DNA from: JBOGGN01 sp050744165
GTDB lineage: Bacteria > Actinomycetota > Acidimicrobiia > Acidimicrobiales > Palsa-688
NCBI GenBank assembly: GCA_050744165.1
Contig: JBOGGN010000380.1
Location: forward strand, 1-37,756
DNA length: 37,756 nucleotides
Reading direction: 5' to 3'
The notes beneath the pieces were generated by a model, which had not been told where the DNA came from, ran no database searches, and was given only the letters and a program-made list of their open reading frames with translations. Made by a program: the position numbers and the translations under genes. Position 1 is the stretch's first letter. Each line of letters begins with the position of its first letter. Positions 26,501 through 33,002 of the stretch are shown piece after piece.

Positions 26501-27748
26501 ATGAAGGAAGGTGTCGATGCCCGCCGCCTCGAGGGGCGCCGCCTGGGACGGGCGGCCGCCGGCGATCAGGGCGCAGGGCGGGCGGACGTCATGGATGACA
26601 GCCAGCTGGGTCTCCCGTAGCTCGGCCGGGACGAAGCCGAGGATGCCGACGCCCCAGGGGCGGTCGCCGAGCAGCGCCTTGGTGGCTTCCAGCAGGGCGC
26701 GAACCTCATCGCCGCTCATGAGGGCCAGGGCCAGGAACGGAAGGCCGCCTCCTTCGGCAACCGCCAGGGCAAAGCCGGCTCGGTCGCTGACCCGGGTCAT
26801 GGGGCCCTGAGCCACGGAAACGGTCATCCCCCGGTCGGCTGCGAACGGGGCCCCCGGCGCCAGCGGGCGGCTGCCCTGGGCGAAGGCGATGTGCTCGGCG
26901 ATGGCTCGGCGGACGGCGCCTACGACGCCGCCGGCGGTGACAAAGCGCTCGGCCAGTGGCCTGGCGAGGGCCCCGTCCTGACCAATCGGCAGGAGCTGGC
27001 GGCGCAGGTCGCGTGCCCCGTAGAGGGGCTGGGAGAGGTTGGGCCGAGGAATTTTTCCAACCTCAACCCCGGCGACGGGCAAGTCAGGGCGGGTATAGAC
27101 CCGCTGGCCGCCGACCACTGTGGTCTCGCTGCCGTCCATGGCGGCGATGGCGCCACTCACCTCGGCGGACAGTTCCGACTCCGCGACTAGGGCCAGTTGA
27201 GCATCGAGCACCACACCGGCGGCGCCGCCAGCCACGGCGGCCGCAGCGGTGTGGAGCCCGATGCCACCTGCCGACCACACCGGGAGGGAGAGACCGGGGT
27301 CGGCCAGAAGTTGCTGGAGCAGCACGAAAGCGGTCGTCTCGCCGACCGGGCCGCCCGACTCGGCGCCCTTGGCGATCAACCCGGCAACGGCCGTACCGGC
27401 CAGGTCGCGGGCCTCGGCCACGCTGGTGACCTCGACCAGCACACGGCGCCCCGACAAAGCGGGGTCGCCGAGCGACCACGGCGCGCCCGGTCCAAGGATC
27501 ACGGTGTCCACCGCCGCTGGGAGATCGCCAGGTGTCAGAGGGCAGCCGTCGGGGACCCGCACACCGAAGGACTCCCCCCGGGACCAGCGCACGGCGTTTG
27601 CCAGGGCGGCCCGACCAGCTCGTCCGTCCCGCCCGAGCCCGAGGACCCCAAGGCCCCCGCCCCGCTGGACCGCCAGAGCCAGCCGGGCGTTGGGCTCCTC
27701 GAACGGGGTGACCCCGATCACCAAATCACGGTTGGGGAGCTGATTCAC
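20519..27748 (-). CDS. First iterative synthase subunit: (NMO)2-KS-AT-ACP-KR
   Basis: The 2409-aa enzyme starts with two TIM-barrel regions like nitronate monooxygenase/PfaD enoyl reductase. The first (about 8-235) has AKGAESGGPVGE and SAGGIG. The second (about 305-590) has FEGRECGGHVG (His444), FAGGIHD and LMGTAYLFTEEAV. The ketosynthase (about 727-1170) has Cys917, His1052 and His1092. The acyltransferase (about 1317-1640) has Ser1414 in GHSYGE and His1518. One ACP (about 1788-1875) has Ser1827 in DLSIDSIKR. The ketoreductase has a structural half (about 1940-2110) and a catalytic half (about 2135-2400) with TGGARGIT, Lys2289, Ser2312 and Tyr2325. The GTG start at 27748 has an AAGGAG eight bases upstream. 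The domain set is that of PUFA-like iterative synthases; the product is unknown. Confidence 0.95.
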   Translation of the reverse strand: MNQLPNRDLVIGVTPFEEPNARLALAVQRGGGLGVLGLGRDGRAGRAALANAVRWSRGESFGVRVPDGCPLTPGDLPAAVDTVILGPGAPWSLGDPALSGRRVLVEVTSVAEARDLAGTAVAGLIAKGAESGGPVGETTAFVLLQQLLADPGLSLPVWSAGGIGLHTAAAAVAGGAAGVVLDAQLALVAESELSAEVSGAIAAMDGSETTVVGGQRVYTRPDLPVAGVEVGKIPRPNLSQPLYGARDLRRQLLPIGQDGALARPLAERFVTAGGVVGAVRRAIAEHIAFAQGSRPLAPGAPFAADRGMTVSVAQGPMTRVSDRAGFALAVAEGGGLPFLALALMSGDEVRALLEATKALLGDRPWGVGILGFVPAELRETQLAVIHDVRPPCALIAGGRPSQAAPLEAAGIDTFLHVPSPGLLDRFLRDGARKFIFEGRECGGHVGPRASFPLWESQIERLLAEDRLDDVHVLFAGGIHDERSAAMVAAAAAPLAVRGARIGVLMGTAYLFTEEAVATGAIVPAFQAAAVGCDTTVLLETSPGHATRCVDTEYVQTFRQTKARLEAGGASQQEIWAELEQLNLGRLRLASKGVRRRQHGDAMAAASPREPGNPTAAASDSAAGELVAPERVITRYTAVSSPGGAREASGEACDDRLLRVSDEEQRREGMVMIGDVATLRSATTTIAALHQQVSAGATEFLAARAANLGLSSPEGDEATESNDEANPLDIAIVGMACVFPQAADTERYWSNVVSGVDAVTEVPDGRWDTATFYDPAAVTTGAGRKTPSKWGGFLPEVPFDALAYGVPPASLSSVDPTQLLALEVAARALDDAGYRTRRFDRERTSVVFGAETGTDLAGAYGFRALHQSHVGPLPEALEQTLPALNEDSFPGVLSNVIAGRIANRLDLGGSNFTVDAACASSLAALDVACKELTAGTSDMVLCGGADVHNGLQDYLLFASVHALSPSGRCRTFDAKADGIALGEGVACVVLKRLADAERDGDRVYAVVKAVAGSSDGRSLGLTAPRPEGQRRALERAYRMAGVSPAQVGLVEAHGTGTVVGDRTELAALTTLFAESGAEPGSCALGSVKSLIGHTKCAAGLAGIIKVARSLYAGVRPPTGQLQSPNGYWDAETSPFFFDTAARPWAAPAEERVAGVSAFGFGGTNFHAVLAGYDGAPEPEAGVEEWPAELFVFRGADRAAAAEQMRQLTELVAANDRAGRPWRLRDLAFTTAVAGGAGVGAAGAGRAQVALVASDLDDLAAKLAAAQAFRAAPGVFVTAGDGGDAVDRAGNGAGSVGGEAAGGAGGADGADGACEAGGRIAFLFPGQGSQAPGMMADLFVAFPRLRRHLEQLRTGERDLTGVMFPPAAFGLDELAAQRAAITDTRVAQPTLGVAGLAMHELLGTVGVQPDLAGGHSYGELVALAAAGALDPDDLVSLSEARAAAILGAADGDPGTMAAVSATAEAVAVALDGVAGVGIANHNAPNQVVISGPTAAIARAMERLAEAGLSVKRMPVACAFHSPVVAAAAGRLRAALDSRAVAAPSLPVWSNTTAEPYPAQADAVRDTLARQVAEPVRFVDQIEAMYAAGARIFVEAGPGRVLTGLVGKILGPRPHVAVACDAPGEAGLARFLLALAELATSGVAVRTDALWRGRRVRRVSLASVPRRPGWLVNGHLVRTADGTPVAGGLQPMTAAPTSVPVAALAAGQPAERDVAVLEFLRTTRELVAAQRDVLLGYLGTGGENLAVLTSPSAITVDSAPAGSVAAALHAAAPGAAAIRVIAAPEVPEQGPLTREQILETVLTIVSNRTGYPGDMLDPDLDLEADLSIDSIKRTEILGELADQVGLAGDGAAIDESTVEALARLKTLNAIADWIVANLLTPEPGVAAESAAGGAPTVEVPVLCEVPVAEVRVAEVPALPVTGRHLVELEPDLAPVFESVDDASFFAGRRYVLVDGGLGIGLELSVLLEQRGADVVILDAGDDENRWGALDGADALVHLVAIDAEGPSVLPAAFAVLREAAERGIGRLLVASGGGGRFGFDRGADASSAGLGLAGLLRTVRAEYPSVVSQLVDVDPKDRAATVATVLLGELASSEPSVVLGSYHGERVTTRVVPVELTRPRLTPAADIAASTADLGLGAGSVVLLTGGARGITSKVAVQLARSTGCHIELIGRTQAPEGEEDPTTAAALDGPSLRRALVAAGTRDPKQVEIAVARTLAAREVRATLAALAGTAASAHYHVADVRDAAAVRAVVEDVYARHGRVDGVIHGAGVLEDKRMSDKGVESFNRVFCTKVDGARNLVAALRPDFGFLVLFASVAGVFGNRGQADYASANDALDGLARTWSGKYRGRVLAVDWGPWAGAGMVSPELEREYARRGVGLIGLEEGIACLLRELAWGPREVAQVVYMRGPLEP

Positions 27749-27944
27749 AGCATGGGCTCCTTGGTCGAAAGCTTGAGCGATTCAGCTATCGACCAGTTGA
27801 GCCCTCCGAGTTGAGCCGAATTTGTCCGGTTTGCCGGGTTCTCTGGGAAGGTTAGGGGGAGTTTAAGTAGGAATTAGCGTCGCTTGCCCCGGGGGCGGCG
27901 AGGGCGAGGCCGGGCCCGATGAGTCAGGGCCCCAGGGTCGAGGT
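27749..27944. promoter_or_regulatory. Leader region of the lipid-synthase operon
   Basis: This 196-bp space separates the operon from the protease gene; both are on the minus strand. It holds the AAGGAG ribosome binding site of the first synthase (27757-27762) and the 9-bp direct repeat at 27795-27817. Further upstream, around 27850-27890, it is locally AT-richer (minus strand CTAATTCCTACTTAAACTCC), a plausible promoter location. No clear -35/-10 pair can be defined by eye. A GC-rich stretch at 27888-27935 may include the protease terminator. Confidence 0.45.
27795..27817 (-). repeat. Direct repeat, possible operator
   Basis: The 9-mer AGTTGAGCC occurs twice (27795-27803 and 27809-27817) with a 14-bp period. 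It lies about 35 bp before the ribosome binding site of the first synthase gene and downstream of the AT-richer putative promoter. Such spacing could suit a regulator binding site, but the repeat is short and may be chance. Confidence 0.35.
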
Positions 27945-29846
27945 TTAGGCCGCCGGGCCGGCGATCAGGGTGATGGCCGCGTTGTGGTTGCTGCCCGACG
28001 AGTCCACCCAACCGATGACCACCTTGTCGCCCGAGTGGTGCTGCTGGAGGACAGTGGTGAGGGCGGTGGCGGACGCGATCGGCTTGCCGTCGACGGCGTT
28101 GATGACATCGCCAGTCGTGAGGCCCGCCTTGTCCGCGGGCGAGTTGGGCAGGACGCCGGAGATCGGTGCCCCGGCCACCGATCCCGGGTTGTCAGGTGCG
28201 ATCTGCACCCCGAGAAACCCGGGTACCCCGAGGAGGACGGTGGAGCTGCCCTTCCCGGCCGCGATCTGCTGGGCAATGGACTCCGCCCGACTGATCGGGA
28301 TGGCGAAGCCCACACTGGTCGGTGTCTGGAGCTCGCCCGAGGTGGCAGCCGCGGTGTCCATGCCCACGACCTGGGCGGCCGTGGTGACGAGGGGGCCGCC
28401 GGAGTCCCCGGGTTGGAGCGGGGCGTTGATCTCGATCATGTCGGTCAGGTTCTCGGCGTTGCCGCCACCGAGGTCGCTGGCCGTCACCGACTGACCGAGG
28501 GCGGCGACGGTCCCGGTAACCACGCTCGGCGTGCCGCCGACCCCGCCGGCGTTGCCCACCGCCACGATCGGCTGGCCCGAGGTCAGCCGGCTGTCGTCAC
28601 CGACGGAGATCGGGGTCAGCCCGCTGGCGTTGTCCAGCATGAGCAGGGCGACGTCCATCGTGGGGTCGGTGCCGAGGACTCGAGCGGTGTAGGTCTTGCC
28701 GCCAACCACCGTCACGCTCAAGCTGGTCTCGCCGGCAACCACGTGGTTGTTGGTGAGGATCTCACCGTTGCTGGAGAGGACCATGCCCGTGCCTGCCGCC
28801 GCAGCCTGGGCATAGCCCAGCCGGGCGTTGATGTCGACGACGGAGTGGTCCACGCCTTGCGCGATTGCCTCGGCCTGGCTCGCCGGCAGGCCCCCGGCAC
28901 CCTGGGCGACGGTGTTGTTCGGACCCAGGTTGTTGGCCAGCTTGTGCTGGGCTTCGATGGCGCCGCCGATGGCGAGGCCAACGACCGCCGCCACCAGCAC
29001 CGCGACGAGCACGATGATGCCGAGCACGCTCTTGCGACTCCTCGGCGGTGGCGGGCTCCAGGTGCCGTAAGGCGGCGCTCCTGGCTCCCTTGGTGGGCCC
29101 CAGCCCCACGCGGCTGGGCCGCCCCCGGGGTACGTCGGAGGGGGGTAGCCGGGCGGCGCCGGAACCGGCGCTCCCGGGTACGTGGCGCCGGGGTACGTCG
29201 GAGGGGGGTAGCCGGGCGGCGCCGGAGCTGGCGCTCCTGGGTAGGTGGCGCCGGGGTACGTCGACGGGGGGTAGCCGGGTGCCGGCCGGTACGGGGACGG
29301 TCCGGAATATGGGGCGTTCGACCCTGGGGCAGGGGGCGCACCGCGATAGGTAGTCCCCGGCGGGTACGCCCTACCGCTGAGGGGCGGGGCGTCGGAGCTG
29401 GGCGGAGCGCCGGGGTAGGTCGGGCCCCCACTCGGGTAGCTGGCGCTCGGGTAGGTGGCGCTCGGGTAGGTCGGGCCGCCGCCGCTCGGGTAGCTGGCGC
29501 TCGGGTAGGTCGGGCCGCCGCCACTCGGGTAGGTCGGGCCGCCGCTCGGGTAGGTCGGGCCGCCGCCCGGAGATCCCCCGGCATCGCCGTATGTGGGCTG
29601 GCCGGAGGCCGACGGAGGTGGCCAAGTGAAGCCCGAGGGCGTCGGCGCTGCCGAACCGCTGACCGGTGGGACAGGGAGCGTGTAGGACGATTCCGAGGTC
29701 CCGCCCGCAGAGGTCGGCCGGCGGGGAGGCCGTGACGGCCGCTTCCAGGGATTGGTGTCCTCGCCCTCGTCAGCCGTCGGGGAGCTGGACGCCCGGAATC
29801 GCCAGGGATCCGCAGGGCGCTCGTCGTCGTCCGTGCTCATCACCAT
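27945..29846 (-). CDS. HtrA/DegP-like membrane-anchored serine protease with PDZ domain
   Basis: The 633-aa protein has a cytoplasmic low-complexity N-terminus (1-270) rich in Pro, Tyr, Gly and Thr. One transmembrane helix (about 273-296, SVLGIIVLVAVLVAAVVGLAIGG shortened in view to its LVAVLVAAVVGLA core) follows. An extracytoplasmic trypsin-like S1C protease domain (about 320-535) has the triad His368 (TNNHVV), Asp398 (MDVALL) and Ser482 (GDSGGP). A PDZ domain (about 540-630) has SPADKAGLTTGDVINAVDGKPI. This is the actinobacterial quality-control protease layout (PepD/HtrA-like) for misfolded envelope proteins. The start is ATG 29846 or ATG 29840; neither has a clear ribosome binding site. 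It is divergent from the GH25-like gene (139 bp). Confidence 0.93.
   Translation of the reverse strand: MVMSTDDDERPADPWRFRASSSPTADEGEDTNPWKRPSRPPRRPTSAGGTSESSYTLPVPPVSGSAAPTPSGFTWPPPSASGQPTYGDAGGSPGGGPTYPSGGPTYPSGGGPTYPSASYPSGGGPTYPSATYPSASYPSGGPTYPGAPPSSDAPPLSGRAYPPGTTYRGAPPAPGSNAPYSGPSPYRPAPGYPPSTYPGATYPGAPAPAPPGYPPPTYPGATYPGAPVPAPPGYPPPTYPGGGPAAWGWGPPREPGAPPYGTWSPPPPRSRKSVLGIIVLVAVLVAAVVGLAIGGAIEAQHKLANNLGPNNTVAQGAGGLPASQAEAIAQGVDHSVVDINARLGYAQAAAAGTGMVLSSNGEILTNNHVVAGETSLSVTVVGGKTYTARVLGTDPTMDVALLMLDNASGLTPISVGDDSRLTSGQPIVAVGNAGGVGGTPSVVTGTVAALGQSVTASDLGGGNAENLTDMIEINAPLQPGDSGGPLVTTAAQVVGMDTAAATSGELQTPTSVGFAIPISRAESIAQQIAAGKGSSTVLLGVPGFLGVQIAPDNPGSVAGAPISGVLPNSPADKAGLTTGDVINAVDGKPIASATALTTVLQQHHSGDKVVIGWVDSSGSNHNAAITLIAGPAA
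29127..29276 (-). repeat. 63-bp tandem coding repeat in the protease gene
   Basis: A 21-residue unit beginning GYPPxTYPGATYPGAP is repeated twice plus a partial third copy at residues 191-240 of the protease. The DNA copies are nearly identical, which suggests recent slippage or selection on copy number. Confidence 0.8.
29412..29564 (-). repeat. Short Gly-Pro-Thr-Tyr-Pro-Ser coding repeats in the protease gene
   Basis: Units such as GGPTYPS and ASYPS are repeated about eight times at residues 95-145 of the protease. In DNA this is a run of short near-identical units (CTCGGGTAGGTCGGGCCGCC on the plus strand). It is an in-frame low-complexity region, not a CRISPR array. Confidence 0.8.
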
Positions 29847-29985
29847 TAGTTAATCGCACACCGCTGGCATACCCCTGAGTCGGTGCTGTGATCCGGCTGT
29901 GTCTCGCCTGCCAGGCGCTGACGAGACGTCCCCGTTCGAGCGGTATGTTGTCGCCGGCGGCGTTGCGGGTCAGGGGAGAAGGGCA

Positions 29986-30888
29986 ATGGGCGGCAGGCGA
30001 AGCGCTGTACTTGGGCGGATGTTGTTGGTTGCCGGGGTGATGGTCGCCTTGGCCCAGTTCGGGGCTCCGGGCACCGCATGGGCGCGCCATCGCGGCCCGA
30101 CGACGACCACCTCCATCGCGCGGACAACCACGTCCACGGCGCGGACGACCACCACCATCGCCGCGACAACAACAACGACCGTGGCCCAGACCACCACGAT
30201 GACCACGGTCCCGCCAACGACGACGACAACAGTTCCCGGTGGCGGACCCACGACTGGCGGCTACGACATCTCCTGGCCCCAGTGCAGCGCCGCCTTCCCG
30301 GCCCATCCTGCCTTCGGTATCGTCGGCGCTAGCGACGGCTTGGCCTTTTCCGACAACCCCTGCCTGGCGTCGGAATACCGCTGGGCCGCCGGGGCCTCAC
30401 GGCCGGCGGCCCTCTACCTCAACACTGCCGACCCCGGCTCCGCAAGCACTCATTGGAACGCTCCCGGACCCAAGGCGTGCAGCGGAAGCTCCGATGACGT
30501 CGGCTGCGCCTTCAACTACGGCTGGAACGCTGCCGGCCACGCCTTCGCCTACGCAGGCACCCAAGGGGCGAGCCCAAGCGCCCCCTGGTGGCTCGACGTG
30601 GAGACCGCCAACACCTGGTCCACGAACACCGCCGCAAACGACGCCGATATCCAAGGGATGGTCGATTATTTCGGGTCGCGGGCGGTGACTGTCGGCGTGT
30701 ACTCCACCGCGTTCCAATGGGGGCAGATCACCGGCGGCGTGAGCCTCACCGTCCCGAACTGGCTGGCAGGTGCAACCAGCGGGTCCCAGGCCTCGGGCTG
30801 GTGCTCGTCGGCACAATCCTCCACCGGCGGTCCTGTCCGGGTTGTCCAATATCCCTCTGGCAGCTTCGACGGCGACGTCAGTTGTTAG
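29986..30888 (+). CDS. Secreted GH25-like/glycoside-hydrolase-like protein with Thr-rich linker
   Basis: The 300-aa protein starts at the ATG at 29986, preceded by GGGGAGAAGGG. It has a signal peptide (basic GGRRSAVLGR, then LLVAGVMVALAQF, cleavage about residue 32-34) and a Thr-rich linker (about 38-83), likely extended and perhaps glycosylated. The mature domain begins GGYDISWPQC and contains FGIVGASDG, ALYLNTADPG and WWLDVETANTW; Asp204 and Glu206 correspond to the DxE pair of GH25 lysozyme-like enzymes. Four cysteines (100, 126, 165, 174) may form disulfides. The family is common in actinobacteria and probably acts on the cell wall, but activity is not established. It is divergent from the HtrA-like protease. 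Confidence 0.85.
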   Translation: MGGRRSAVLGRMLLVAGVMVALAQFGAPGTAWARHRGPTTTTSIARTTTSTARTTTTIAATTTTTVAQTTTMTTVPPTTTTTVPGGGPTTGGYDISWPQCSAAFPAHPAFGIVGASDGLAFSDNPCLASEYRWAAGASRPAALYLNTADPGSASTHWNAPGPKACSGSSDDVGCAFNYGWNAAGHAFAYAGTQGASPSAPWWLDVETANTWSTNTAANDADIQGMVDYFGSRAVTVGVYSTAFQWGQITGGVSLTVPNWLAGATSGSQASGWCSSAQSSTGGPVRVVQYPSGSFDGDVSC

Positions 30889-30928
30889 CCGAGGGCGTCG
30901 GCCGACCCCTGAGTTCTTCGTGGGTACG

Positions 30929-31013
30929 CGGAGGGAGTGGGATTTGAACCCACGGGGACTTGCATCCCAAAGCTTTTCAAGAGCTTCGCATTCGGCCGCT
31001 CTGCCATCCCTCC
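30929..31013 (-). tRNA. tRNA-Ser (anticodon UGA)
   Basis: On the minus strand the 85-nt gene begins GGAGGGATGGCAGAG and ends with the T-arm GTGGGTTCAAATCCCAC, followed by TCCCTCC and discriminator G. The acceptor arms GGAGGGA and TCCCTCC pair fully. The anticodon stem AAGCT/AGCTT holds loop CTTGAAA, so the anticodon is UGA (bases 30977-30979). A long variable arm (GGGATGCAAGTCCC) is typical of serine tRNA. CCA is not encoded. It reads UCA/UCG codons and lies downstream of pheA on the same strand. Confidence 0.96.
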
Positions 31014-31114
31014 CGGTGTCCGCACCTTAGTGAAGGTCGGGAGCGCCCTATAGCGCGTTCAGACGTAGCCAGTTTCGGAGTGACGGGGCGTCGCCCACGC
31101 TCCGGAGCCCTGAC

Positions 31115-31176
31115 TTAACACCCTTAATACAAGTGCAGGGCGTCCCAACGCCCTGCACTTGTGTTAACGGTGTTAA
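31115..31176. repeat. Long inverted repeat (29-bp arms, 4-nt loop)
   Basis: The arms at 31115-31143 and 31148-31176 are complementary at 27 of 29 positions. The inner 15 bp (ACAAGTGCAGGGCGT) are perfect and close on a CCCA loop. A direct repeat GTGTTAACG follows at 31161-31178. It lies between the pheA stop and the tRNA-Ser 5' end. It could be a transcription terminator of pheA or an RNA-processing hairpin, but no U-run follows it in either direction. The rest of 31014-31248 shows no gene. Confidence 0.85.
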
Positions 31177-31248
31177 CGGTCTTAGGGGGCGTGGGGGCGT
31201 GATCGGCGCGGAGGGAGCGGTCGGCTCCGGAAGAAAAACGGGCCAGGA

Positions 31249-32208
31249 TCAGAGTCCCGTTCGCTCCTGCCGGTCGTTCGGTTGTATCCGAGCCCGCAAC
31301 CCGGCGATCCAATCGTCGGCCGCCTTCCAGGCCGCTTCCGCGTCCCGGCGGCGGGCTGGGCCGTGGTCTCCGGCGGCGGGGTAAGACCCCAGAAATTTCA
31401 CGAAAGGCAGTGTGGCGTGCAGGTCCCGCAGGCAATCGGCAACCACTTCGTCGTCGACGTGGCCGTCGAGGTCGATGATGAAGCAGTAATCGCCCAGCCC
31501 TTTCTTGGTTGGTCGCGACTCCAGCTTGGTCAAGTTGAGGTTACGGGCCGAAAATTGTCCGAGAATGCCGTGCAAACTTCCCGGCTTGTCGTCGAATTGG
31601 AAGCAGACGACGCTGGTTTTGTCGTGCCCGGTCGGCGGCGGGATTCCGTGTTCAGGGCGGGCGACGGCCACGAAACGAGTGGCGTTGCTGTCGTGGTCCT
31701 CGATGTCGGCAGCGAGGACGTCGAGCCCGTACAGGGAGGCCGCCAGTCGGGTGCCGATGGCCGCGGTGGCCTCGGGCCGTTCCTCTCCCACCAGCCGCAC
31801 CCCCTCGGCCGTCGAGGTCGCCGCCACCTCATCAACGCCGGGAAGGTGGGTCTGCAGCCATCGGCGGCACTGAGCCGTGGCGTGGGGAAACGACACCACC
31901 CGCTTGACGTCGACCAGCTGGGTGCCGGGGGGCGCCATCAGGTTTTGCTGCACCAAGAGGACGACTTCGCGCACGATCAGCAGGTCACGGTCGAACACCA
32001 AGGCGTCGAGGTTGGCGTTGACGGTACCTTCGATGGAATTCTCAAGGGCCAGGAACCCAAGATCCGTGCGCCCGCTTTCTACCGCCTCCATCACATCGCC
32101 GAACGTCGCCAGGGGCACGACTTCGGCCGCCGCCAGATCGGGCTCGGACAGCAGTGCTTCCTCGGAGAAGGTGCCGGGAGGTCCGAGAAAGCCGATCCGT
32201 ACGGTCAT
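31249..32208 (-). CDS. pheA: Prephenate dehydratase
   Basis: The 319-aa enzyme converts prephenate to phenylpyruvate in phenylalanine biosynthesis. The catalytic domain (about 1-185) carries IGFLGPPGTFSEEALL, ALENSIEGTV and the diagnostic TRF motif in SNATRFVAV (Thr177-Arg178-Phe179). The C-terminal ACT domain (about 198-275) binds phenylalanine for feedback control and has the ESRP motif (230-233) and a GDYCFIIDLDGH strand. It is the monofunctional form without chorismate mutase. A 40-residue tail rich in Arg and Ala follows the ACT domain. The ATG at 32208 lies 23 bp from the divergent larB start, so the promoters of each must lie partly within the other gene. Confidence 0.95.
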   Translation of the reverse strand: MTVRIGFLGPPGTFSEEALLSEPDLAAAEVVPLATFGDVMEAVESGRTDLGFLALENSIEGTVNANLDALVFDRDLLIVREVVLLVQQNLMAPPGTQLVDVKRVVSFPHATAQCRRWLQTHLPGVDEVAATSTAEGVRLVGEERPEATAAIGTRLAASLYGLDVLAADIEDHDSNATRFVAVARPEHGIPPPTGHDKTSVVCFQFDDKPGSLHGILGQFSARNLNLTKLESRPTKKGLGDYCFIIDLDGHVDDEVVADCLRDLHATLPFVKFLGSYPAAGDHGPARRRDAEAAWKAADDWIAGLRARIQPNDRQERTGL

Positions 32209-32231
32209 TGTGCGGGCAGGATAGGACGGTC

Positions 32232-33002
32232 ATGGACGAGGCCGCCCTTCGATTGCTGCTTGAGGATGTGCGCGCCGGCGCCTGCACGCCGGACGAGGCC
32301 GTGCGGGCGTTGCGCCGGCTTCCCTTTGCTGACCTGGGCTATGCCAGGGTCGATCACCACCGCCGCCTGCGCCAGGGCATCCCCGAGGCGGTCTACGGTC
32401 GTGGCAAGACGCCCGCGCAGTGCGCCGGCGTCGTCGCCGAGTTGCTGTCGGATCCCGGCGGCGGTCCTGTCGTGCTGACCCTGGTCGACGATGTCCAAGC
32501 GGCGGTGGCCATGGCCGCCTGCCCGGGCGGCGAGCGCACCGGGTCGACGGTCGTGTGGCGGGCCGCGCCGCCCCGGCCGGAGGACGTGCTGATCGTGACC
32601 GCGGGCACCGCTGACCTTCCGGTGGCCACCCAGTGTCAGGCGGCGCTGGCGGCGTTCGGGTTCAAGGCGACGCTCCTGGCCGACTGTGGCGTCGCCGGCC
32701 TCCACCGCCTCGTCGACGCTCTCGATCCCTTGGCTGACGCCGATGCGGTGGTGGTCATTGCCGGCATGGAGGGTGCTCTGGCCAGTGTCGTCGGCGGCCT
32801 CACCGGCGCTCCGCTCATCGCCGTGCCCACAAGTGTGGGCTACGGGGCCTCGCTTGAGGGTGTGACCGCCCTGCTGTCGATGCTGGCTTCCTGCGCTGCC
32901 GGTTTGCTCGTCGTCGGGATCGACAACGGCTTCGGCGCCGCTTGCGCGGTGGCGCGCGTCCTCGGCCCCGAACATTCTCGGCAAGGTCCCCCCGAGCGAT
33001 GA
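32232..33002 (+). CDS. larB: LarB: nickel-pincer cofactor biosynthesis carboxylase
   Basis: The 256-aa protein matches LarB, which carboxylates and hydrolyses nicotinic acid adenine dinucleotide to start synthesis of the nickel-pincer nucleotide cofactor. The N-terminal part has FADLGYARVDHHRRLRQG and PEAVYGRGKTPAQC. The C-terminal PurE-like part has VTAGTADLPVATQC, ALFVVIAGMEGALAS-like AVVVIAGMEGALAS, and PTSVGYGASLEGVTAL with the terminal GIDNGFGAA. Length is normal. The ATG at 32232 has GGACGGTC nearby but no strong ribosome binding site. The stop overlaps the larC start by 4 nt (ATGA), so the two are coupled. LarE and the lactate racemase LarA are not in the window. Confidence 0.94.
   Translation: MDEAALRLLLEDVRAGACTPDEAVRALRRLPFADLGYARVDHHRRLRQGIPEAVYGRGKTPAQCAGVVAELLSDPGGGPVVLTLVDDVQAAVAMAACPGGERTGSTVVWRAAPPRPEDVLIVTAGTADLPVATQCQAALAAFGFKATLLADCGVAGLHRLVDALDPLADADAVVVIAGMEGALASVVGGLTGAPLIAVPTSVGYGASLEGVTALLSMLASCAAGLLVVGIDNGFGAACAVARVLGPEHSRQGPPER

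Noticed and set aside
15981..27748. Enediyne polyketide synthase
   Set aside because: The DH-PPTase tail is similar, but enediyne PKSs are one protein with KS-AT-ACP-KR-DH-PPTase. None of the usual accessory cassette genes or thioesterase is here, and an NMO reductase is fused.
29127..29564. CRISPR-like repeat array
   Set aside because: The repeats are contiguous, in frame and encode Pro/Tyr-rich peptide; there are no unique spacers and no cas genes.
30893..30909. Palindrome GTCGGCCGAC after the GH25-like gene as terminator
   Set aside because: It is a short loop-less palindrome without U-run; too weak to call.
30929..31013. Integrated element at tRNA-Ser
   Set aside because: No duplicate of the tRNA 3' end, integrase or phage gene is visible on either side.
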